Part shown: one piece after another, positions 1 through 5,012 of the stretch
Layout: each line of letters begins with the position of its first letter
Position numbering within the stretch: the first letter of the stretch is position 1
DNA from: Rhodospirillales bacterium
GTDB taxonomy: Bacteria; Pseudomonadota; Alphaproteobacteria; Acetobacterales; Acetobacteraceae
NCBI GenBank assembly: GCA_028866445.1
Contig: JAGWIE010000127.1
Location: forward strand, 1-5,012
Direction of reading: 5' to 3'
DNA: 5,012 bases
Notes under the pieces: model-generated
Seen by the model: only the letters and a program-made list of their open reading frames with translations
Told to the model about the DNA's origin: nothing
The model's database searches: none
Translations under genes and position numbers: made by a program

Positions 1-480
1 CCGGACCAAATTTTCGTAATGGGGCATTCCGCTGGCGCCTATAACGCGGCCATGCTGGCGCTGGACCCGGAATGGTTGGCACCTTTCGGTCTTTCCCCAA
101 ACCGCAATATCGCCGGGTTTATCGGTCTGGCCGGACCTTATGATTTCCTCCCACTTAAAGACCCGGTACTGAAAAAGATTTTCGGCCCGCGAGACCAGCT
201 CGCGCGCACTCAGCCTATCAACTTTGTTACCGCTGGCGCGCCACCTGCCTTTCTCGCGGCCGGTACGGCCGACCTCACAGTCAACCCAGGCAACACCACC
301 CGTTTGGCGGCGCGCCTGGTGCAGGCAGGAGACAGCGTGACCGTCAAGCTCTATCCCGGCATCAACCACACCAAACTCATCGGCGCCTTTTCGCCTCTGC
401 TGCGCTGGATGGCACCGGTGTTCAAAGACAGCCTGGCCTTTATTCAACAAACCCCGCCAAAGCAGAGGAGTGGCCCATGA
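1..480 (+). CDS. Alpha/beta-hydrolase, esterase/lipase type (5' end missing)
   Basis: This is the C-terminal part (159 residues) of a serine hydrolase; the frame is open from base 1, so the start and the oxyanion-hole region lie upstream. The nucleophile elbow GHSAG is at bases 22-36, with the serine codon at 28-30. It is followed by an LAGPYDF segment typical of the esterase/lipase group that includes carboxylesterases and kynurenine formamidase-like enzymes. The likely rest of the triad is Asp at 271-273 (in GTADLTV) and His at 367-369 (in GINHTKL), in the correct order and spacing. The family hydrolyses ester or amide bonds, usually in the cytoplasm; the substrate is unknown. The stop codon overlaps the next gene's start (ATGA at 477-480), so it is co-translated with a methyltransferase. 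An ATG at 19 exists but would cut off the strand before the nucleophile elbow, so it is not the true start. Family assignment is confident, the specific substrate is not. Confidence 0.88.
   Translation, partial: PDQIFVMGHSAGAYNAAMLALDPEWLAPFGLSPNRNIAGFIGLAGPYDFLPLKDPVLKKIFGPRDQLARTQPINFVTAGAPPAFLAAGTADLTVNPGNTTRLAARLVQAGDSVTVKLYPGINHTKLIGAFSPLLRWMAPVFKDSLAFIQQTPPKQRSGP
464..470 (+). promoter_or_regulatory. Ribosome binding site of the methyltransferase gene
   Basis: AGAGGAG lies inside the end of the hydrolase gene, 6 bases before the ATG at 477. It supports this start and shows that the methyltransferase has its own strong Shine-Dalgarno sequence as well as coupling through the ATGA overlap. 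Confidence 0.7.
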
Positions 481-1502
481 GCTTTGCCGCAACCATTACC
501 AACGCCGCCGAGCGCCACAAAATTCCAGACAGCCTGTTACGTTTTGGCATAGGGCAATTCGTAGCCCGCACAGACCGGAGCCTAGCGCGCAACCCCGCCG
601 AAACAAAAGCTTTCGCTCGGGATATGGCGGGCTTTCCCATCGCGGTGCACACACAGGATGCCAACCGCCAACATTACGAATTGCCGCCCGAATTCTTCGG
701 CCTGGTTTTGGGGCCACGGCGCAAATACTCCTGCTGCCTTTACCCCACTGGCCGCGAAACCCTGGCGGAGGCAGAACTATGTGCGTTGGAGGAAACTGCT
801 GTACATGCAGGGCTTGCCGACGGCCAGGATATTCTGGAGCTGGGCTGCGGCTGGGGCTCCTTAACGCTGTTCATGGCGAAGCGCTTTCCCACCGCGCGCA
901 TCACCGCTGTTTCCAACTCCACACCGCAGCGCTTGTACATTGAAAAGCAGGCGGTGGTGCTGGGCCTCAACAATTTGCGCGTCATCACCGCTGACATGAA
1001 CGAGTTTCAGCCAAGCCAAAACTTTCACCGCGTTGTGTCGGTGGAAATGTTTGAGCATATGGCCAATTGGCGGGACCTGCTGGGGCGCGTGCGCTCCTGG
1101 CTGGCACCCAGCGGCAAGTTGTTCATTCACGTTTTCACCCATGCCGCCAGCCCCTATCGCTTCAATCATCTTGATGACGCGGACTGGATTGCCCAGCATT
1201 TCTTCACTGGCGGCATTATGCCGAGCCATGGCCTTGCTGGGGCATTCCCCGATCTCTTCACCATTGAGCAAGACTGGCGCTGGAACGGCACGCATTACGC
1301 CCGCACGGCTGAGGATTGGTTACGCAATTACGACTTCCATGCCGTGGAGATCCGAAAGTTGTTGAAGCAGGTTTACGGTGCCGAGGCGCAACTTTGGGAA
1401 CGTCGCTGGCGGCTGTTTTTCCTGGCGACGGCCGGGCTGTTCGGCCATGGTGGCGGCGAACCATGGGGCGTGAGCCACTATTTGCTCGCCCCGGCCACAT
1501 GA
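477..1502 (+). CDS. SAM-dependent methyltransferase, CFA synthase superfamily, coclaurine N-methyltransferase-like
   Basis: This soluble 341-residue protein should transfer a methyl (or methylene) group from S-adenosylmethionine. Residues 1-80 form a helical N-terminal region. KYSCCLYP at 83-90 precedes the SAM-binding glycine loop ELGCGWGS at 121-128, and VEMFEHM is at 189-195. The later segments NGTHYARTAEDWL (270-282) and WRLFFLATAGLFG (311-323) plus the ending VSHYLL match, from memory, plant (S)-coclaurine/pavine N-methyltransferases better than E. coli Cfa (382 residues). By-eye alignment keeps three bicarbonate ligands of E. coli Cfa (Cys139, Glu239 and His266, here C86, E193 and H218), while the region of Tyr317 is Phe/Leu. 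E190, E193 and H194 correspond to the acidic/His active-site cluster described for coclaurine N-methyltransferase. Such proteins are widespread in bacteria and often annotated as cyclopropane synthases without proof. Overlaps of 4 bases on both sides place it mid-operon. Superfamily certain; fatty acid versus small-molecule substrate open. Confidence 0.93.
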   Translation: MSFAATITNAAERHKIPDSLLRFGIGQFVARTDRSLARNPAETKAFARDMAGFPIAVHTQDANRQHYELPPEFFGLVLGPRRKYSCCLYPTGRETLAEAELCALEETAVHAGLADGQDILELGCGWGSLTLFMAKRFPTARITAVSNSTPQRLYIEKQAVVLGLNNLRVITADMNEFQPSQNFHRVVSVEMFEHMANWRDLLGRVRSWLAPSGKLFIHVFTHAASPYRFNHLDDADWIAQHFFTGGIMPSHGLAGAFPDLFTIEQDWRWNGTHYARTAEDWLRNYDFHAVEIRKLLKQVYGAEAQLWERRWRLFFLATAGLFGHGGGEPWGVSHYLLAPAT

Positions 1503-2275
1503 TTATCTGCCTCTATGCCGGGCTGGCGGTAACGCTGGCCATGGCTCTGGCCTGGGTTGTGCAGCGCATAACCGGCAATGCGGGCTGGGTGGATGTTTTT
1601 TGGACCTTTTCTTCTGGCATCGCGCTCGCCTTGGTGGCGCTGGCGGCACCTGGGGCAGTTTGGCGGCATATTCTACTAGCGGCATTGCTGGTTGCGTGGG
1701 CGGTGCGTCTGGGCGGGCATGTGGCCTGGCGAGTGGCAAACAGCCCAGAAGACACTCGCTATGCCATGATGCGCGCCGCCGCTGGCCCCCGATTTCAGGC
1801 GCAGATGCTGGGCCTGGTGGCGGGTCAAGGACCGGTGACAGGGCTGCTGGCCATCTCGGTCTACCTCGCCGCCGCGCAGCCCGCCGCACATTTTCGGTTT
1901 GCGGATATGACCGGCGTGGCCTTGCTGCTTATTGCTTTTGCGGGGGAAGCCTTGGCAGACCAACAATTGCGCGCCTGGCGGGCGAAGCCAGAAAACCATG
2001 GCGGCATCTGCGAGGAGGGGCTCTGGGCACTCTGCCGCCACCCGAATTATCTGTTTGAGGCTATAGCCTGGTTGGCTTATCCGGTTATGGCGCTGGTGCC
2101 TGGGCAGCCTATCACCTGGCTCTCCGTCATCGCCCCTTCCCTGATGTTCCTGGTACTTCGCTATCTTACCGGCGTGCCGCCGCTGGAGGCGGCAATGCTG
2201 GCCCGCCGTGGCGAGGCTTTCAGGGCTTACCAAGCCCGCACCAATGCCATGTGGCCGCGGTGGCCAGGAAAATAG
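1499..2275 (+). CDS. DUF1295 membrane protein (steroid 5-alpha-reductase-like)
   Basis: This is a 258-residue integral membrane protein with hydrophobic segments at roughly residues 4-21, 36-53, 56-72, 113-126, 136-152, 186-201 and 205-223. Family signatures are EDTRYAMMR (84-92), GEALADQQL (149-157), the strongly conserved GLWALCRHPNYLFE (174-187) and the tail YQARTNAMWPR (244-254). The RHPNY block is shared with the C-terminal domain of steroid 5-alpha reductases and isoprenylcysteine methyltransferase-like proteins, where it helps bind the cofactor. An NAD(P)H-dependent double-bond reduction in the membrane is plausible, but DUF1295 proteins have no settled reaction. The ATG at 1499 overlaps the preceding TGA (ATGA), with no clear Shine-Dalgarno sequence, so translation probably depends on coupling to the methyltransferase. 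The frame stays open further upstream, inside the methyltransferase gene, but that segment is not DUF1295-like. DUF1295 and CFA-type genes are, from memory, recurrent neighbours in proteobacterial lipid-modification clusters. Confidence 0.92.
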   Translation: MIICLYAGLAVTLAMALAWVVQRITGNAGWVDVFWTFSSGIALALVALAAPGAVWRHILLAALLVAWAVRLGGHVAWRVANSPEDTRYAMMRAAAGPRFQAQMLGLVAGQGPVTGLLAISVYLAAAQPAAHFRFADMTGVALLLIAFAGEALADQQLRAWRAKPENHGGICEEGLWALCRHPNYLFEAIAWLAYPVMALVPGQPITWLSVIAPSLMFLVLRYLTGVPPLEAAMLARRGEAFRAYQARTNAMWPRWPGK

Positions 2276-2428
2276 GAACCTTACCTTCAACCACTCGGAC
2301 GACGCCATAGCTCAGTTTGCTTGGTATTAAAGCGCCGCCAATGCTCCAGTAGGTCAATTCAAGAAACTGTGGCAAACTGCCCAAGCGGCTCGCGAGGGCG
2401 TTCGCCGCATTGAATTGGAGGCGAGAGC
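2276..2428 (+). other. Intergenic gap before the KaiC-like gene
   Basis: These 153 bases separate the metabolic unit from the signalling unit and should hold the KaiC-like gene's promoter. I see no convincing -35/-10 pair; TTGCTT (2317-2322) with AATGCT (2340-2345) at 17-base spacing is only a three-plus-three match. A short inverted repeat, GCGGC (2385-2389) with GCCGC (2404-2408), lies just upstream of the ribosome binding site and has no T-run, so it is not a standard terminator. No small gene is evident here. Confidence 0.35.
2417..2421 (+). promoter_or_regulatory. Ribosome binding site deciding a GTG start
   Basis: GGAGG sits 7 bases before the GTG at 2429 and is the only good Shine-Dalgarno sequence near the N-terminus. 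It fixes the GTG as the start codon. The next residues lead directly into the conserved TTGVPGLDAILGGG entry of the first KaiC domain. Confidence 0.75.
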
Positions 2429-3853
2429 GTGGTTGAGCATCTGGCGAGATTGACCACCGGGGTTCCCGGTCTGGACGCCATATTAGGCGGGGGATTTGTT
2501 GAGGGCGCTTCCTATATCGTTCAGGGCAGCCCAGGTGCCGGAAAAACCATATTAAGCAACCAGATCGCGTTTTCGCAGGCGGCGGGCGGCCACCCCGTTC
2601 TGTACGTGACCTTGCTGGCCGAAACCCATGACCGGCTTTTCCAGTCCCTTTCAACCTTGTCCTATTTCGACAATATGGCCCTGGGAGACAAGATAAAATA
2701 CGTCAGCGTTTTTCAATGCCTGCGCGATGAGGGTCTTGATTCGGTTGTAAAACTTATCCGCGAGGAAACGCAGCGTCAAAGTGCCAAGCTTCTGGTGTTT
2801 GACGGTCTTTTGAACGCGCGCGACCGTGCGGAGACCGAGCTGGACGTTAAAACCTTCGTTGCCGCGATCCAGAGCCAGGCCGCCTTTGTGGGCTGCACGG
2901 TGCTGTTTTTAACCAGCACGCGTTTGCAGGAAAGCAACCCCGAGCACACCATGGTGGACGGAGTTCTGGATCTATCCGACGAGTTGATCGGCGAGCGCGC
3001 ATTTCGTCGACTGCAAGTGCGTAAATCCCGTGGCAGCGCGGCGCTGGGTGGTTTCCATCAATTCGTGATTAACGATGACGGGGTTACGGTGTTTCCCCGG
3101 CTCGAAGCATTTTTACCCGCTCCGTCCATTCATAATCCCCCCAGCAGCGCGCGCATTCAAACCGGTGTCAGCGGGTTTGACCAGTTGACCGGCGGGGGCT
3201 TGCCGGAAGGCTCCGTGACCATTTTGATGGGGCCGCCAGGAAGCGGAAAAACCTCGCTGGGCCTTACTTTCTTCAGCCTGGCCTCAGCTTCTCAACCAGC
3301 CTTGTATTTCAGCTTTTTTGAAACGCCGGAAAGGCTGCTCATGCAGGCAGCAGCTTTCGGGCTAAAGATTAAACCGCTGATTTCATCAGGCGCGGCGGAA
3401 ATTATTTGGAACCCGCTAACCGAGAATATCATGGACAAGCTGGCACACCAGCTTCTGGACGCGGTGAAGCTAAGTGGCGTCAGGCGCCTGGTTATCGATG
3501 GCATCAGCGGCTTTGAACGCGCAGCCGTCACACCAGGGCGCCTGGTCGAGTTTTTCGCATCGCTCACCAATGAACTGCGCGCCCTGAATGTAACCACGAT
3601 CATGACCTGGGAGGTGCGGAACCTTTTTGGCAACGCAGGCACCAGCCCGTTACCGGATATCTCAGCACTTCTGGATAATCTTATTGTTATTCGAACAGAG
3701 AAAAAGGATTCAACCACAAAGCAATTGATCTCTGTTCTAAAATTAAGAAATAGCGCGTTCAGCCCATCTGATTTTGAGCTAAAGTTCTTGGCATCTGGTC
3801 TATCGATTGCTTCAGTCGACGAGTCCGGCACATCGCAAATCGAAGAGGGTTGA
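2429..3853 (+). CDS. KaiC-like double RecA-domain ATPase
   Basis: This cytoplasmic ATPase of 474 residues has two tandem KaiC domains. Domain 1 (about 8-230) opens with TTGVPGLDAILGGG, then Walker A GSPGAGKT (33-40) and Walker B LLVFDG (121-126, D125). Domain 2 (about 242-460) opens with QTGVSGFDQLTGGG, then Walker A GPPGSGKT (268-275) and Walker B RLVIDG (353-358, D357). Cyanobacterial KaiC has a Glu pair after the strand beyond Walker A. Here that position reads LLAET (62-66) and FFETPE (296-301), so one Glu appears replaced in each domain. The KaiC phosphosite pair Ser431/Thr432 aligns with S412 and A413 in DISALLDN. The protein is shorter than KaiC (519) and lacks an obvious KaiA-binding tail. 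Proteobacterial relatives usually lie beside receivers or histidine kinases and are linked to signalling or stress, not a proven clock. The gene starts with GTG and is followed 31 bases later by a receiver gene. The 3' end is unusually A+T-rich. Family certain; role inferred. Confidence 0.95.
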   Translation: MVEHLARLTTGVPGLDAILGGGFVEGASYIVQGSPGAGKTILSNQIAFSQAAGGHPVLYVTLLAETHDRLFQSLSTLSYFDNMALGDKIKYVSVFQCLRDEGLDSVVKLIREETQRQSAKLLVFDGLLNARDRAETELDVKTFVAAIQSQAAFVGCTVLFLTSTRLQESNPEHTMVDGVLDLSDELIGERAFRRLQVRKSRGSAALGGFHQFVINDDGVTVFPRLEAFLPAPSIHNPPSSARIQTGVSGFDQLTGGGLPEGSVTILMGPPGSGKTSLGLTFFSLASASQPALYFSFFETPERLLMQAAAFGLKIKPLISSGAAEIIWNPLTENIMDKLAHQLLDAVKLSGVRRLVIDGISGFERAAVTPGRLVEFFASLTNELRALNVTTIMTWEVRNLFGNAGTSPLPDISALLDNLIVIRTEKKDSTTKQLISVLKLRNSAFSPSDFELKFLASGLSIASVDESGTSQIEEG

Positions 3854-3872
3854 TACGGCGGATGTGGCAAGC

Positions 3873-3877
3873 GAGGA
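3873..3877 (+). promoter_or_regulatory. Ribosome binding site of the receiver gene
   Basis: GAGGA lies 7 bases before the ATG at 3885 and supports that start over an in-frame GTG at 3864 and over alternative starts further upstream inside the KaiC-like gene. Confidence 0.6.
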
Positions 3878-3884
3878 CAATGAG

Positions 3885-4259
3885 ATGGCTCTGATTGTCG
3901 TCGTAGACGATGAGTTTCTGCTTGCGGATTACCTCGCAAGCCTTCTCATTGACGAAGGCCATGAGGTTGTGACCGCGGCGCATGGCCGGGCTGGGCTACA
4001 ACTTATCCGAGAGCGCAAACCAGCACTTTTAATCACTGATTTCATGATGCCACTGATGACGGGGTTAGAGCTTGCGCAAGCCATTGCGGCCGACGCCGAG
4101 CTTGCGGATATTCCGATCATTCTGGTTACCGGTGGGCAGGGCCTTATCGCACGTGATCATGGCGACCTGTTCGACGAAATTTTCGATAAACCGTACGATC
4201 AAAGTTTAATGATCGAAGCGGTCAAACGCCTTACGGCAATACCGAGGAACGAGGGTTAG
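3885..4259 (+). CDS. Single-domain CheY-like response regulator
   Basis: This 124-residue protein is a complete receiver domain with no output domain. The acidic pocket is D8-D9 (VVVDDE), the phosphoacceptor is D52 in LLITDFMMPLMTG, the switch Thr is T82 in IILVTGG, and the conserved Lys is K102 in DKPYD, followed by an aromatic residue. All residues needed for phosphorylation and switching are present, so it should accept a phosphate from a histidine kinase or phosphotransfer protein and act through protein contacts in the cytoplasm. The 31-base gap after the KaiC-like gene suggests one transcript, and the partner is plausibly that ATPase or a kinase encoded elsewhere. The ATG at 3885 gives the usual receiver N-terminus (MALIVVVDDE) with a good ribosome binding site; an in-frame GTG at 3864 would add only seven residues. 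Family certain, pathway unknown. Confidence 0.93.
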   Translation: MALIVVVDDEFLLADYLASLLIDEGHEVVTAAHGRAGLQLIRERKPALLITDFMMPLMTGLELAQAIAADAELADIPIILVTGGQGLIARDHGDLFDEIFDKPYDQSLMIEAVKRLTAIPRNEG

Positions 4260-4265
4260 AGCCAC

Positions 4266-4292
4266 GCCGCGTTTATACCATGCTGCGGTTTT
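4266..4292 (+). terminator. Weak terminator-like hairpin after the receiver gene
   Basis: GCCGC (4266-4270) can pair with GCGGT (4285-4289), including one G-U pair, around a 14-base loop. A short T-run at 4289-4292 follows. The position, just after the receiver stop, suits an intrinsic terminator, but the stem is short, the loop large and the T-run only four bases. Confidence 0.25.
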
Positions 4293-4387
4293 CCTGAATT
4301 ACGAACTCGAAATATCCGAGGGACAGCTAACGCGGCTTGTGTTACGCATAAAGAGCTGATCCGATACTAAAAAACAAAATCAAATCA

Positions 4388-4393
4388 GAGAGG
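4388..4393 (+). promoter_or_regulatory. Ribosome binding site of the permease gene
   Basis: GAGAGG lies 5 bases before the ATG at 4399. An in-frame TGA at 4357-4359 with no ATG, GTG or TTG codon between it and 4399 fixes this start. Confidence 0.65.
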
Positions 4394-4398
4394 TAATA

Positions 4399-5012
4399 AT
4401 GGCCGACACTGAAACGGGCACGCCATTGCAAGCACGGCTTAAATCCAATTCTGTCGGGCTGGCCGGCGCGGTTATCATGTCCGCCGCCATCATGGGCCCC
4501 GCCGTCTCAACCTTCTTCAATCCGCAATTTTCTACGCCGTTTTCCGGACCGGCGACGCCTTTTGTTTATTTTGCCTGCCTTATCGCCATACTCATCACCG
4601 CCAGCGGTATAATGGAGATGGCGGCGGAAACACCAAGTGCCGGCTCCTTTTATACTTATGTGGCGCAGGGGCTGGGGCCTCATGCGGGGTTCGTAACCGG
4701 TGGGCTGATGTTTCTGGCCTATGCGCTGCTGCCGCCCATCGAAGTGGCGCTGATCGGCGCGTATTTGCAACAGACCATCCAGCAGGAATTTGGTGTCAAT
4801 ATTCCCTGGTGTCTCATCTCCATCATACCCTGGGGTTTCATGACCTTTCTGGCGCTGGAAGGCGTGCAAAGTTCTCTACGCACGGCAATGGTCTTGTTCA
4901 CAATCGAGGTGGCCGTGGTGCTGACGATGGCAATTATCGTGGTGGCCATGGGCGGCGCGCATGGCCTCACCGTGCAGCCATTGTCACCAGCCTCCTCGCC
5001 CCACGGCGTGCA
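4399..5012 (+). CDS. APC-superfamily amino acid/polyamine permease (3' end missing)
   Basis: The frame stays open from the ATG to the window edge, giving the first 204 residues of a protein that in this family is usually about 450-550 long with 12 or more membrane helices. After a short polar N-terminus (1-16), hydrophobic segments lie at about 19-40, 54-74, 96-123, 137-155 and 163-185. The first helix contains small residues and a central glycine-proline (SAAIMGPAVS, 28-37), as expected for the broken substrate-binding helix of APC transporters. The segment ETPSAGSFYTYVAQGLGP (77-94) matches the strongly conserved loop after helix 2 (typically P-x-x-G-G-x-Y-x-Y). It probably imports an amino acid, amine or related cation across the inner membrane, driven by a proton or sodium gradient; the substrate cannot be assigned. 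It is 139 bases after the receiver gene and probably has its own promoter, so a functional link to the signalling pair is uncertain. Confidence 0.88.
   Translation, partial: MADTETGTPLQARLKSNSVGLAGAVIMSAAIMGPAVSTFFNPQFSTPFSGPATPFVYFACLIAILITASGIMEMAAETPSAGSFYTYVAQGLGPHAGFVTGGLMFLAYALLPPIEVALIGAYLQQTIQQEFGVNIPWCLISIIPWGFMTFLALEGVQSSLRTAMVLFTIEVAVVLTMAIIVVAMGGAHGLTVQPLSPASSPHGV

Larger units (their letters stand above)
4260..4398 (+). other. Intergenic region upstream of the permease
   Basis: These 139 bases are more A+T-rich than the flanking genes, especially 4364-4385, and should contain the end of the signalling transcript and the permease promoter. GATACT (4363-4368) is a possible -10 element but has no good -35 at 16-18 bases. 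Short hairpins are possible, such as CTCG (4306-4309) with CGAG (4317-4320), and TAAC (4328-4331) with GTTA (4341-4344). None matches a known riboswitch that I recognise, and there is no small gene. Confidence 0.35.

Noticed and set aside
861..1295. Long open frame on the minus strand, and similar ones at 1676-2308 and 3292-3939
   Set aside because: They lie antisense to confidently identified genes, have low-complexity or unrecognisable translations and are expected in G+C-rich coding DNA.
1316..1498. N-terminal extension of the DUF1295 gene inside the methyltransferase gene
   Set aside because: The extension lies out of frame within well-conserved methyltransferase sequence and has no DUF1295 similarity. 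The ATGA overlap at 1499 gives a normal membrane-protein start.
2275..2305. GGAACC resembles the -35 element of the alphaproteobacterial general-stress (EcfG) promoter
   Set aside because: No CGTT-like -10 element occurs at 16-17 bases downstream.
2369..2382. TGTGGCAAACTGCC as a sigma-54 promoter
   Set aside because: The GG and GC elements are 6 bases apart instead of the required 10, and the TTGC part is missing.
2308..2385. TAGCTCAGTTTGCTTGGT resembles the D-arm of a tRNA
   Set aside because: The flanking bases do not form a 7-base acceptor stem, the D-stem does not close, and no proper anticodon or T-arm follows. It is a chance match.
2429..3853. A cyanobacterial-type circadian clock
   Set aside because: There is no kaiA or kaiB, the Thr of the phosphosite pair is replaced and the C-terminal tail is unlike the KaiA-binding peptide.
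3807..3884. Upstream in-frame TTG start of the receiver gene
   Set aside because: It would overlap the end of the KaiC-like gene and add a 26-residue tail not typical of receivers. The ATG at 3885 has a good ribosome binding site and yields the usual start.

Overview
The window is ordinary high-G+C bacterial chromosome, densely coded and with every supported gene on the + strand. Codon choice and protein flavour suggest a proteobacterium, most likely an alphaproteobacterium (an Acetobacteraceae/Rhodospirillales-type genome is my guess). There is no rRNA or other phylogenetic marker, so this placement is inference. I see no insertion sequences, CRISPR array, RNA gene or phage gene.

Region 1 (1-2275) is a tightly packed three-gene unit. 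It holds the 3' part of an alpha/beta-hydrolase (esterase type), a SAM-dependent methyltransferase of the cyclopropane-fatty-acid-synthase superfamily that most resembles plant coclaurine N-methyltransferase, and a DUF1295 (steroid 5-alpha-reductase-like) membrane protein. Both junctions are 4-base ATGA stop/start overlaps, so the three are very probably translationally coupled and act together. Methyltransferase plus membrane reductase-like protein plus hydrolase suggests modification of a lipid or other hydrophobic substrate, but the substrate cannot be read from the sequence.

Region 2 (2276-4259) begins after a 153-base gap and carries a two-gene signalling unit. The first gene is a double-domain KaiC-like RecA-fold ATPase with a GTG start and a good ribosome binding site. 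The second, 31 bases later, is a stand-alone CheY-like receiver with all phosphorylation residues. No kaiA, kaiB or histidine kinase is visible. The KaiC-like protein appears to have only one of the two adjacent catalytic glutamates in each domain and only the serine of the Ser/Thr phosphosite pair. It is therefore unlikely to be a cyanobacterial-style clock protein and more likely a signalling ATPase.

Region 3 (4260-5012) is a 139-base intergenic stretch with a weak terminator-like hairpin, followed by the first 204 codons of an APC-superfamily amino acid/polyamine permease that runs off the window end.

The most notable points are the coupled hydrolase/CNMT-like methyltransferase/DUF1295 unit and the divergent KaiC-like ATPase paired with a lone receiver. 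Neither is proof of a new system, but both are of unassigned function.
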